NCBI GenBank assembly: GCA_030028905.1
Contig: JALDYZ010000006.1
Span: 204,488 to 268,487, forward strand
Source of the DNA: Ferirhizobium litorale
Lineage (GTDB): Bacteria; Pseudomonadota; Alphaproteobacteria; Rhizobiales; Rhizobiaceae
Length of the DNA stretch: 64,000 nt
Direction: 5' to 3'
Shown here: in pieces, positions 44,798 to 52,486 of the stretch
How positions within the stretch are numbered: the stretch's first letter is position 1
How the letters are laid out: each line of letters opens with the position of its first letter
Translations under genes and position numbers: made by a program
The notes under the pieces: model-generated
The model's input: only the letters and a program-made list of their open reading frames with translations
Database searches by the model: none
What the model was told of the DNA's origin: nothing

Positions 44798-44932
44798 TCA
44801 AAAGACCCTGTGATTCTTGATGTATGCTCTCACTTGTTCGCGCTCTTCGCGAAGTGCGGAGATGGTCGAAGCCACGGACGTGACAAACATGATGCTGATC
44901 AGGGCGGCAAGCATGGTCAAAGTCAGGAACAT
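44798..44932 (-). CDS. Tiny membrane protein, 44 aa
   Basis: A small open frame with a good ribosome site (GGAAAGGA seven bases ahead of the ATG). It encodes one hydrophobic segment (about residues 2-26, starting MFLTLTMLAALISIMF) followed by a strongly charged tail with several Glu and Arg and a final NHRVF. A single-pass membrane protein with a cytoplasmic or periplasmic charged helix is likely. I know no family for it. It is the last of three such genes in a row between gyrA and coaD. Confidence 0.55.
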   Translation of the reverse strand: MFLTLTMLAALISIMFVTSVASTISALREEREQVRAYIKNHRVF

Positions 44933-44968
44933 GGCTTTTCCTTTCCGGTTACGAGTGGAGCGATCCTC

Positions 44969-45130
44969 TTACCTGTAATATTGCAGCGGGGATTGTGTGC
45001 GAGCGGTTACCGTAGGGCTCCCGGATTTGGAAGCTTGGAAACTCGGTTGATAAAGCGTTACCGTTGCTGTCAGCATTCCCGCGACCATGGTCATCCAGAT
45101 CAGGCTGATCGTAGTAATTTTGTCCGGCAT
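44969..45130 (-). CDS. Tiny membrane protein, 53 aa
   Basis: Preceded by GAAGGA seven bases before the ATG. A hydrophobic segment (about residues 4-27, ISLIWMTMVAGMLTATVTL) is followed by a Ser/Thr-rich polar tail ending in QSPLQYYR. Single-pass, unknown family. It is read in the same direction as its two tiny neighbours and lies 130 bases after the first; the frame also opens ten codons earlier, but without a ribosome site. Confidence 0.5.
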   Translation of the reverse strand: MPDKITTISLIWMTMVAGMLTATVTLYQPSFQASKSGSPTVTARTQSPLQYYR

Positions 45131-45260
45131 GATGCTGTTCCTTCGTGCGGTTCTTATCATTGTCGCAATTCCATTCAGTAAACTTGGCGGTGGCGATTTG
45201 GTTCCACTCTAACGTGGGGCTTTTGACACAGGCAGCCTGAAGCATCCTTGAATGTTCCGT

Positions 45261-45431
45261 TCATCTGGCGTTCAGGTTTCCTGTCGCTGCAGGAACTTCT
45301 TCTGGCGACTTGCGGCCAGTCATTGCCGAGAGCCGAGCCCACTCGATCTCGTAGTTGTCGCGGATGTGGTTCGACAGGCTTTCCGCAATCAGCGACACCG
45401 AAACGGTCACGGCGATCATCAACGTCAACAT
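45261..45431 (-). CDS. Tiny membrane protein, 56 aa
   Basis: Preceded by AGAGAGGGACA directly ahead of the ATG. Residues 1-16 (MLTLMIAVTVSVSLIA) are hydrophobic, followed by a polar helix with NHIRDNYEIEWARLSAMTG and a charged tail. The frame is open from 45536, but the upstream part has no ribosome site. It could be a single-pass or peripheral membrane protein; no family recognised. First of a set of three. Confidence 0.5.
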   Translation of the reverse strand: MLTLMIAVTVSVSLIAESLSNHIRDNYEIEWARLSAMTGRKSPEEVPAATGNLNAR

Positions 45432-45634
45432 TGTCCCTCTCTGCGCCTCGCGCCACTGCCGCATGCCAGAATGGCGACGGTGACAAGCATCAAGCAAACC
45501 GTATTTGAATCGACCCTGAATACTGCATTCATCCATAATTCATCGCGGATGCGGTCACCGGAACTCTGTCCTGCACCCTTGCGACAAGCCCGTATCCATG
45601 ACAAAAGGCGTCAAAGTTCAACGGCCGGACGACT

Positions 45635-46129
45635 ATGACGAAAGCATTTTATCCCGGATCATTCGATCCGCTGACGAACGGACATCTGGACGTGCTCGTT
45701 CAGGCGCTGAATGTCGCCGATGACGTCGTCGTGGCAATCGGCATCCATCCGGGAAAGGCCCCGCTTTTTTCGTTCGAAGAGAGGGCGGATCTCATTCGCC
45801 AGTCGATCACCGAGGTGTTGCCCGAAAAGGCGCCGAAGGTCTCCGTGGTGTCCTTTGCCAATCTGGTTGTCGACGCAGCTCGGGATCATGGCGCGCGACT
45901 GCTGATCCGCGGCCTTCGGGATGGTACGGATCTCGACTACGAGATGCAGATGGCTGGCATGAACCAGCAGATGGCGCCGGACGTCCAGACGATATTCCTG
46001 CCGGCGGGCATAGCCTCCCGGCCCATAACGGCCACATTGGTCCGGCAGATCGCAGCCATGGGCGGTGATGTCGGCGCGTTTGTGCCGGTGTCTGTATACG
46101 AAGCGCTAAAGGCGAAATTCAGAGCCTGA
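45635..46129 (+). CDS. coaD: Phosphopantetheine adenylyltransferase
   Basis: A 164-residue enzyme that joins 4'-phosphopantetheine and ATP to dephospho-CoA, the fourth step of coenzyme A synthesis; it acts as a hexamer. The nucleotidyltransferase motif [12 protein letters not shown] includes the catalytic His near residue 17, and the blocks [20 protein letters not shown] and [14 protein letters not shown] are typical. The ribosome site is weak. It begins the coaD-ppi-ppi-queA-tgt series known from rhizobial chromosomes. Confidence 0.95.
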   Translation: MTKAFYPGSFDPLTNGHLDVLVQALNVADDVVVAIGIHPGKAPLFSFEERADLIRQSITEVLPEKAPKVSVVSFANLVVDAARDHGARLLIRGLRDGTDLDYEMQMAGMNQQMAPDVQTIFLPAGIASRPITATLVRQIAAMGGDVGAFVPVSVYEALKAKFRA

Positions 46130-46158
46130 CGACGCGGATCGATCTCAATGGAGCTGAC

Positions 46159-46731
46159 ATGAAACTCTTTTATCTCGCATTTGCCGGCGTTCTGTATCTG
46201 GCGTCTTTCGCTGGTGACGTTTTTGCCCAGTCGAACGATAATTTCCTGACAATCCAGTTGAAGGACGGACCGGTCGTCATCGAACTGCTCCCCGATGTCG
46301 CGCCGAAGCACGTCGCGCAGATCAAGGAACTGGCATCGAAGGGCGAATACGACAATGTCGCCTTTCATCGCGTGATCGACGGCTTCATGGCCCAGACCGG
46401 CGACGTGCAATTCGGCGACATGGAGCAGGGCTTCCAGGCATCGCGTGCCGGTACCGGCGGATCGAGCCTGCCGGATATCCCGGCCGAGTTTTCGGATGTC
46501 CCGTTCGAACGCGGCACGGTCGGCATGGCACGTTCACAGGATCCGAACTCCGCCAATTCGCAGTTCTTCATCATGTTCGCCCCGGGTGACTTCCTAAACG
46601 GTCAGTACACGGTGGTCGGCAAGGTTGTTTCCGGCATGGAGTTCGTCGACAAGATCAAGCGCGGCGCGGGCGCCAACGGCGAAGTCACCGATCCTGATCG
46701 CATGGTCAAGGTCACGGTCGGAAAGCAGTAA
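46159..46731 (+). CDS. ppiA: Exported cyclophilin-type peptidyl-prolyl isomerase
   Basis: A 190-residue cyclophilin with a Sec signal peptide (cleavage near VFA-QS at residue 23), so it works on folding proteins in the periplasm. The core has VAFHRVIDGFMAQTGD and the active-site block MARSQDPNSANSQFFIMFA. GGAGCTGAC precedes the ATG. It is followed after 22 bases by a second, cytoplasmic cyclophilin, from which it differs by the export signal; the two look like an old duplication. The symbol follows the usual periplasmic/cytoplasmic naming. Confidence 0.9.
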   Translation: MKLFYLAFAGVLYLASFAGDVFAQSNDNFLTIQLKDGPVVIELLPDVAPKHVAQIKELASKGEYDNVAFHRVIDGFMAQTGDVQFGDMEQGFQASRAGTGGSSLPDIPAEFSDVPFERGTVGMARSQDPNSANSQFFIMFAPGDFLNGQYTVVGKVVSGMEFVDKIKRGAGANGEVTDPDRMVKVTVGKQ

Positions 46732-46753
46732 GTTTCAAGCAAGGAGAAATGTC

Positions 46754-47263
46754 ATGGCCGAGATCAAGGATCCGGAAAACACCATCATCATGGAGACCTC
46801 GAAGGGTCAGGTCGTCATCCAGCTTTTGCCCGAGGTCGCCCCCGAGCATGTTGCCCGCATAAAGGAACTGGCGCGCGAAGGCGCCTATGACGGCGTGGTG
46901 TTCCACCGTGTCATCGAGGACTTTATGGCCCAGACCGGTGACGTACAGTACGGCAAGACGGGTGCCGAGAGCTTCAATCCGGGTCGCGCCGGCATGGGCG
47001 GTTCCTCCAAGCCAGACCTGAAGGCGGAATTTTCGGCGGTCTCGCACGTGCGCGGCACCTGCTCGATGGCTCGCTCGCAGAACCCGAACTCGGCCAACTC
47101 GCAATTCTTCATCTGCTTCACCGACGCGCCATGGCTGAACAAGCAGTATTCGGTGTGGGGCCAGGTCATCGAAGGCATGGACAACATCGACAAGATCAAG
47201 CGCGGAGAACCGGTGCGCGATCCTGACACCATCACCTCCATGCGCGTCGCTGCCGACGCCTGA
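46754..47263 (+). CDS. ppiB: Cytoplasmic cyclophilin-type peptidyl-prolyl isomerase
   Basis: A 169-residue cyclophilin without signal peptide. Catalytic and binding residues are in VVFHRVIEDFMAQTGD, SMARSQNPNSANSQFFICF and APWLNKQYSVWGQVIEGMD. The ATG at 46754 has a perfect AAGGAG eight bases ahead, so the longer open frame from 46625 inside the preceding gene is not used. It speeds proline isomerisation during folding. A hairpin terminator follows. Confidence 0.92.
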   Translation: MAEIKDPENTIIMETSKGQVVIQLLPEVAPEHVARIKELAREGAYDGVVFHRVIEDFMAQTGDVQYGKTGAESFNPGRAGMGGSSKPDLKAEFSAVSHVRGTCSMARSQNPNSANSQFFICFTDAPWLNKQYSVWGQVIEGMDNIDKIKRGEPVRDPDTITSMRVAADA

Positions 47264-47280
47264 GGATACCCGATTGCAGG

Positions 47281-47315
47281 AACCCGCCTCAGCGCTTCGG
47301 CGCCGGGGCGGGTTT
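47281..47315 (+). terminator. Hairpin terminator after ppiB
   Basis: AACCCGCC (47281-47288) pairs with GGCGGGTT (47307-47314), and inside it GCGC-TTCG-GCGC forms a stable cap; TTTCGCGTTT follows. It lies 18 bases after ppiB and 25 before queA. Confidence 0.65.
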
Positions 47316-47339
47316 CGCGTTTGCTCCCGAGTTTGTTGA

Positions 47340-48422
47340 ATGCGTGTAGACCTGTTCGATTTTGACCTGCCGGAAGAATGCATCGCGTTGCGGCCTGCAA
47401 GCCCGCGCGACAGCGCTCGGCTGCTCGTTGTCCGCCCCAACGGCGAGCCTATGCTTGCCGACCATCATGTGCGTGACCTGGTATCCTTCCTGAGACCCGG
47501 CGATGCACTGGTGTTCAACGATACGAAGGTCATCCCGGCACAACTCGAGGGAACGCGGCTGCGCGAAGGTGCGGAACAGACGCCGGTTTCCTCCACGCTG
47601 CACATGCGCATCGCCGCCAACCGCTGGAAGGCGTTCGCCCGCCCCGGCAAGCGCATCAAGGTCGGCGACCGCATCGCGTTCGGCCACTCCGGCAATGCCT
47701 GCCTGCTCGGCTCGCTCGACGCGACGGTGGAGGAAAAAGGCGAGGGCGGGGAAGTAACCCTGCGTTTCGAGTTGTCCGGACCGGCGCTGGACGAGGCGAT
47801 CATGGCTGTCGGCCACATCCCGCTGCCGCCCTATATCGCTTCCAAGCGCGACGAGGACGATCGGGATCGTACCGACTACCAGACCGTCTACGCCCGCGAG
47901 GAAGGCGCCGTTGCCGCACCGACCGCCGGACTGCATTTTACCCCGGATCTGTTCGACATGCTCCACAGGGCGGGAATCGAACGGCACTTCGTGACGCTGC
48001 ATGTCGGGGCAGGGACGTTCCTGCCGGTGAAGGCCGACGACACCGACGACCACAAGATGCATTTCGAAACCGGCATGGTCAGCGCCGCAACCGCCGAACG
48101 ACTGAATGCCGTAAAGGCGAGGGGTGGCCGCATCGTCTGTGTCGGCACCACCTCGTTGCGGCTGATCGAGAGCGCGGCTACCGAAGACGGTGACATAAAG
48201 CCATGGTCCGGTGCTACCGGGATTTTCATCACCCCCGGCTACCGATTCCGGGCCGTCGATATGCTCATGACCAATTTTCACCTGCCGAAGTCGACGCTGT
48301 TCATGCTCGTATCGGCATTCGCGGGGCTGGAAACGATGAAAGCGGCCTATGGCCACGCTATCGAGACCGGCTACCGCTTCTATTCCTATGGCGATGCCAG
48401 CCTCCTGTTCCGGAAAGACTAG
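47340..48422 (+). CDS. queA: S-adenosylmethionine:tRNA ribosyltransferase-isomerase
   Basis: A 360-residue enzyme that transfers and isomerises the ribosyl group of S-adenosylmethionine onto preQ1 in tRNA, giving epoxyqueuosine. It begins with the family pattern [20 protein letters not shown]; further blocks are [43 protein letters not shown] and [17 protein letters not shown]. The next gene, tgt, starts one base after its stop, uniting the two queuosine enzymes in one operon. Confidence 0.95.
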   Translation: MRVDLFDFDLPEECIALRPASPRDSARLLVVRPNGEPMLADHHVRDLVSFLRPGDALVFNDTKVIPAQLEGTRLREGAEQTPVSSTLHMRIAANRWKAFARPGKRIKVGDRIAFGHSGNACLLGSLDATVEEKGEGGEVTLRFELSGPALDEAIMAVGHIPLPPYIASKRDEDDRDRTDYQTVYAREEGAVAAPTAGLHFTPDLFDMLHRAGIERHFVTLHVGAGTFLPVKADDTDDHKMHFETGMVSAATAERLNAVKARGGRIVCVGTTSLRLIESAATEDGDIKPWSGATGIFITPGYRFRAVDMLMTNFHLPKSTLFMLVSAFAGLETMKAAYGHAIETGYRFYSYGDASLLFRKD

Positions 48423-49553
48423 ATGAACAAGAACTTCCAGTTCACCCTGAAGGCGACGGATGGAATGGCCCGCCTCGGCGAGATTTCGATGCCGCGAGGC
48501 ACGATCCGCACGCCGGCCTTCATGCCGGTCGGCACCGTAGGCACGGTCAAAGCGATGTATCTCGACCAGGTGCGCGAGCTCGGTGCCGACATCATTCTCG
48601 GCAACACCTACCACCTGATGCTGCGCCCCGGTCCTGAACGTGTCGCGCGTCTTGGCGGGCTGCACGAACTCATCCGCTGGCCCTATCCGATCCTGACCGA
48701 CAGCGGCGGCTTCCAGGTCATGTCCCTATCCGGGCTGCGCAAGCTCGACGAGCAGGGTGTTACCTTCAAGAGCCATGTCGACGGCAGCACCCACCATATG
48801 TCGCCGGAACGCTCGATCGAGATCCAGGGACTGCTCGATTCCGACATCCAGATGCAACTCGACGAGTGCGTGGCGCTGCCGGCCGAACGCAAGGAAATAG
48901 AGCGGGCAATGGAAATGTCGCTGCGCTGGGCCGAGCGTTGCCACGTCGCTTTTGGCGAACAACCGGGCAAGGCCATGTTCGGCATCGTCCAGGGCGGCGA
49001 CCTCGCCGACCTGCGCATCCGCTCCGCTGAAGGATTGAAGCAACTCGACCTCAAGGGTTACGCGATCGGCGGCCTTGCTGTTGGCGAGCCGCAGGCAGTC
49101 ATGCTCGAGATGCTGGAGACCACGTTGCCGGTGCTGCCGACCGAGAAGCCGCGCTACCTGATGGGGGTCGGCACGCCGGACGATATCCTGAAGTCGGTAG
49201 CGCGTGGCATCGACATGTTCGACTGCGTGATGCCAACCCGCTCGGGCCGGCACGGCCTGGCCTTTACGCGCCGCGGCCGGATCAACATCCGCAATGCCCG
49301 TCACGCCGAGGACATCCGACCCCTCGACGAGGAATCGACCTGCCCGGCAACGCGCGAGTACTCACGCGCCTACCTCCACCATCTCGTCCGCTCGAACGAG
49401 GCGCTGGGCGGCATGCTGCTGTCATGGAATAACCTGGCCTACTACCAGGACCTGATGAAAGGCATTCGCCTGGCGATCGCAGAGGGCCGGTTTGCCGACT
49501 TCTATGCCGAGACCATCGAGATGTGGGAAAGGGGCGATGTCGATCCGCTCTGA
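48423..49553 (+). CDS. tgt: tRNA-guanine transglycosylase
   Basis: A 376-residue TIM-barrel enzyme that exchanges guanine 34 for preQ1 in Asp, Asn, His and Tyr tRNAs. The nucleophile and substrate-site blocks are [34 protein letters not shown] and [13 protein letters not shown]. The zinc site is unusual: where enzymes such as that of E. coli have CxCxxC, this one reads [17 protein letters not shown], so only the middle cysteine of the triad remains, with the later His. Length is normal. It is coupled to queA. Confidence 0.94.
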   Translation: MNKNFQFTLKATDGMARLGEISMPRGTIRTPAFMPVGTVGTVKAMYLDQVRELGADIILGNTYHLMLRPGPERVARLGGLHELIRWPYPILTDSGGFQVMSLSGLRKLDEQGVTFKSHVDGSTHHMSPERSIEIQGLLDSDIQMQLDECVALPAERKEIERAMEMSLRWAERCHVAFGEQPGKAMFGIVQGGDLADLRIRSAEGLKQLDLKGYAIGGLAVGEPQAVMLEMLETTLPVLPTEKPRYLMGVGTPDDILKSVARGIDMFDCVMPTRSGRHGLAFTRRGRINIRNARHAEDIRPLDEESTCPATREYSRAYLHHLVRSNEALGGMLLSWNNLAYYQDLMKGIRLAIAEGRFADFYAETIEMWERGDVDPL

Positions 49554-49604
49554 AGCGTCGACGCATTCCCGTTCCAAAGGCACGCGCCATCATCGTGCGT
49601 CGGG

Positions 49605-49665
49605 ATATTCGTTATATAATATAGACATATAGAAAATTGTGAATGTGATATATTATGTTTTATTT
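49605..49665. other. AT-rich convergent intergenic segment with inverted repeat
   Basis: The 127-base gap between the ends of tgt and the molybdopterin gene contains a strikingly A+T-rich block. ATAATATA (49616-49623) and TATATTAT (49649-49656) form an inverted repeat followed by GTTTTATTT, which could serve as a two-way terminator. Confidence 0.4.
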
Positions 49666-49680
49666 ACTGACCGCGACAGA

Positions 49681-50367
49681 TCAATCATCGCTGTAGCGTT
49701 GCTCCCCCCAGGGATCACCGCGCATGTGGTAGCCATTGCGCTCCCAGAATCCGGCTTCGTCCTGGGTGCGAAAATCGATCCGGTGGATCCATTTTGCGCT
49801 TTTCCAGAAGTAGAGGTGCGGGATCACCAGGCGCAACGGGCCACCATGATCACGGGTTAGCGGCAGACCTTGCCAGCTATGGGCAAGGAGTGCGTTCTCG
49901 ACGGCAAAATCCGCGAGCGGAACATTGGTCGTATAGCCGTCGTAGCTGGTGAGCACTACGTAGTGAGCGACCGATTTGGGGATGACGAAGTCGAGCAGGT
50001 CGCGCGTCGCAACGCCCAGCCATTCATTGTCATAGCGCGACCAGGTGGTGACGCAGTGGATGTCCGAAACGATCTTGCGCTGGGGGAGCGCATTGAAGGA
50101 TTGCCAGTTGAATGTCGCGCCGGTCTCGACTTCGCCAGAAACTTCCAGCTTCCAGCTCGACGTGTCGATCACCGGTTGCTGGCCGAGATCGAGAACGGGC
50201 CAGTTCTTGACGAGATGCTGGCCGGGCGGCAGGCGGTCCTCAGATGAACGCGCGATGTGACCGGTCAGGAAGCGCCCTTCGGCAGCCCACTTGCGTTTTG
50301 TCGTCGTCAATTTGGTCTCATCCCGCGGGAGTTCGTCGTCGGCCATGTCTTCACCCGTGGTTGTCAT
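49681..50367 (-). CDS. Sulfite oxidase-like molybdopterin-dependent oxidoreductase
   Basis: A 228-residue protein of the oxidoreductase molybdopterin-binding family (MsrP/YuiH-like). The Mo-ligating Cys is in VSDIHCVTTWSRYDNEWLG, and pterin-binding blocks TSYDGYTTNVPLAD and DHGGPLRLVIPHLYFWKSAKW follow. There is no twin-arginine signal, so it is probably cytoplasmic, unlike MsrP. The start codon overlaps the preceding gene's stop (ATGA), so it is coupled to the FAD oxidoreductase, its likely electron partner. The substrate is unknown. Confidence 0.87.
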   Translation of the reverse strand: MTTTGEDMADDELPRDETKLTTTKRKWAAEGRFLTGHIARSSEDRLPPGQHLVKNWPVLDLGQQPVIDTSSWKLEVSGEVETGATFNWQSFNALPQRKIVSDIHCVTTWSRYDNEWLGVATRDLLDFVIPKSVAHYVVLTSYDGYTTNVPLADFAVENALLAHSWQGLPLTRDHGGPLRLVIPHLYFWKSAKWIHRIDFRTQDEAGFWERNGYHMRGDPWGEQRYSDD

Positions 50368-51737
50368 GCTGGTTTCAGATCGCCAAGCAGCGTCGGGATC
50401 AGTTCCGAAACTGTCGGATGGATGGGAACGGCCCATTGCAGCACAGTGTAGGGACTACCACTGCTCATTGTATCAACGATCCCATGTATGGCCTCGTCGC
50501 CCTCGATCCCCAGTATTGCGGCACCGAGGATCTGTTTGGTCTCGGCATCAGCAATCGCCTTCATGAAGCCCTGGGTTTCGCCCTTCTCGACCGCGCGTCC
50601 GACACGTGCCATCGGTCGCTTCGAAACGAGGAGAGGGCGTCCGCTGGCCCGCGCCTCGCGCTCGCTCATCCCGGCTCGACCGAGCGGCGGGTCGATGTAG
50701 AGCGCATAGGCCGCTACGCGCGCCGAAACCTTGCGATCGCCGTTGTCCAGCAGGTTCGCCGCCACGATCTCGAAATCATTGTAGGCGGTGTGGGTGAAGC
50801 CGCCCCAGCCGTTGCAGTCGCCCATGGCCCAGATACCGGATGCAGTCGTCTCGAGCCTGTCGTTGACCTTGATGTAGCCGCGTTCGTCCGTCTCCACGCC
50901 GACAGCTTCCAGCCCGAGATCATCGGTATTCGGCCGTCGGCCCACCGCCACCAGGACATGGCTACCGATGATCTCCGGAGGACCCGCAGTGCAGTCGACA
51001 CTGACGGCGATGCCCTCTGAATGCCGGGAAAAGGCTATGCAATCGGCCCCTGTACGGATCCCGATGCCTTCTCGGCCGAGGATATCGGCAATGGCGTCGC
51101 TGATATCCTCGTCCTCGCGTGAGATCAGGCGAGGGTTGCGCTCGACAATCGTCACTTCGGCGCCGAAGCGACGATACATCTGTGCAAATTCGAGTCCGAT
51201 ATAGCTGCCGCCGACAATGACAAGGTGCCTGGGCACGGAGTCCAGCTCGAGGATGGACGTGCTCGTCAGGTGGGCTACCTCGTCGATGCCGGGAAGGCGG
51301 GGTATCACTGGCCGGCCACCGACATTGATGAATATCCGCGGCGCCGATAGTCTTTTGCCGCCGACCGCCACGGCGTTGGGGCCGTCGAAACGGGCGGTAC
51401 CTCGCACCAACGTCAGGTCCGCCATCTTGCCCAGCCACGCCTCGAGATTGCCCCGGGCATTGCCGATCACCGTATCGGCGCGCGATTTGACTTTCGCCAT
51501 GTCGATGCCGACCGGCTGATCGACATTCACGCCAAAGGCAGCCGCGTTCCTGGCTACATGGGCCGCACGGGCGGAGGCGACAAGTGTTTTCGTCGGCATG
51601 CAGCCGGCATTGACGCAGGTGCCGCCGATAAACTTGCGTTCAATGAGCGCGACCTTCATTCCGGCCGTTGTAAGCCTCCCAGCAAGCGATGGTCCGGCTT
51701 GGCCGGCGCCGATGATGATCGCATCGAAATCCATCAT
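50364..51737 (-). CDS. Mercuric reductase-like FAD/NAD(P)-dependent disulfide oxidoreductase
   Basis: A 457-residue flavoprotein of the pyridine nucleotide-disulfide oxidoreductase class I family. FAD-binding IIIGAGQAGPSLAGRL is at the N-terminus, the redox-active pair is in GGTCVNAGCMPTKTLV, the NAD(P) motif is IVGGSYIGLEFAQMYRRFG, and the dimerisation domain is at the C-terminus (WAVPIHPTVSELIPTLL). It lacks the N-terminal heavy-metal domain and the C-terminal Cys pair of true MerA, so mercury reduction is unlikely. It overlaps both neighbours by four bases. The longer open frame upstream belongs to another reading frame. Confidence 0.86.
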   Translation of the reverse strand: MMDFDAIIIGAGQAGPSLAGRLTTAGMKVALIERKFIGGTCVNAGCMPTKTLVASARAAHVARNAAAFGVNVDQPVGIDMAKVKSRADTVIGNARGNLEAWLGKMADLTLVRGTARFDGPNAVAVGGKRLSAPRIFINVGGRPVIPRLPGIDEVAHLTSTSILELDSVPRHLVIVGGSYIGLEFAQMYRRFGAEVTIVERNPRLISREDEDISDAIADILGREGIGIRTGADCIAFSRHSEGIAVSVDCTAGPPEIIGSHVLVAVGRRPNTDDLGLEAVGVETDERGYIKVNDRLETTASGIWAMGDCNGWGGFTHTAYNDFEIVAANLLDNGDRKVSARVAAYALYIDPPLGRAGMSEREARASGRPLLVSKRPMARVGRAVEKGETQGFMKAIADAETKQILGAAILGIEGDEAIHGIVDTMSSGSPYTVLQWAVPIHPTVSELIPTLLGDLKPA

Positions 51738-52192
51738 ATCAATCCCACGATCAACGCGGCGCCGACAACCGCCACAGCATCTTCGATCAGCGCTGCCGGC
51801 GGATCCCTGCCAAAAAGCGTTGCCAGCCGGGCACGGGCCTCTGCGCCGCCATAAGTGCCTAGCACGGCGCCTATCGCACCCGCTATCAGGCCGATGACCG
51901 CCGCATCGCCGGCGGCACCCAGCGCCGCACCACAAAGAGCGCCCATGACGATGCGGGTCGCGAATTGCAACGGTACCTTGCGGCTTGGTGTCTGCGGAAG
52001 CTGATCACCGATCAGTTCTGCAATGGCACCGGCGGTAAAGATCCAGGCCGTCCACTGGCTGCCGAAAACGGCGAACGGCGTCGACGTCAGATTGAGGATC
52101 CCAAAATAAGCGGCCCAACTGACCGCCGCTGGCGCCGTCATGGCCCTGAGGCCAGCGACAATTCCGATGAGCAGCGCGGATATGGCCAGCAT
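51734..52192 (-). CDS. DUF4126 family small membrane protein
   Basis: A 152-residue, Ala/Gly-rich membrane protein with about four hydrophobic segments; GIVAGLRAMTAPAAVSWAAY near the start and GAVLGTYGGAEARARL near the end are typical of DUF4126. Function unknown. The ATG at 52192 has TTGGGGACA ahead and the membrane segment starts at once, so the longer frame from 52450 is rejected. It is first in a three-gene coupled unit with the two oxidoreductases. Confidence 0.8.
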   Translation of the reverse strand: MLAISALLIGIVAGLRAMTAPAAVSWAAYFGILNLTSTPFAVFGSQWTAWIFTAGAIAELIGDQLPQTPSRKVPLQFATRIVMGALCGAALGAAGDAAVIGLIAGAIGAVLGTYGGAEARARLATLFGRDPPAALIEDAVAVVGAALIVGLI

Positions 52193-52415
52193 GAAATGTC
52201 CCCAATTTGCCAAGATCAGGAATTCTGCCGGTGCACGAGAGCGCGAAGTGTGCTTGCCAACGCGGCAAAGGTCAACAGCGGGGCGGCTCAATGTCTGCTG
52301 TGTCAACCAAGGCGAAGCAGGGACATCGCACGTAGCAACCCACCCGGCTACATGCATGAGTCGCATAAGACAGATTATGGAACGGGGAGGCCATTTCGGA
52401 TTTGTTGCGTTTCCT

Positions 52416-52454
52416 CGAAATAGCTTGTCATGGACCATACACAAGGCCATTTCG
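52416..52454. repeat. 39-base imperfect dyad downstream of the ISL3-like gene
   Basis: CGAAATAGCTTGT (52416-52428) and ACAAGGCCATTTCG (52441-52454) are near-perfect inverted arms, and the centre ATGGACCAT is itself palindromic. GGCCATTTCG also occurs as a direct repeat at 52389-52398. It sits 33 bases beyond the stop of the ISL3-like gene, at the left edge of the accessory region, and has no T run. It may be a recombinase site, an element end or an operator. The remainder of 52193-52486 shows no gene. Confidence 0.45.
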
Positions 52455-52486
52455 ATTTTGCGTATTGCGAAGCCGTTCTTGACGCG

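Noticed and set aside
50364..51737. Mercuric reductase (merA)
   Set aside because: No N-terminal heavy-metal domain, no C-terminal vicinal cysteines and no other mer genes; only the general reductase fold is supported.
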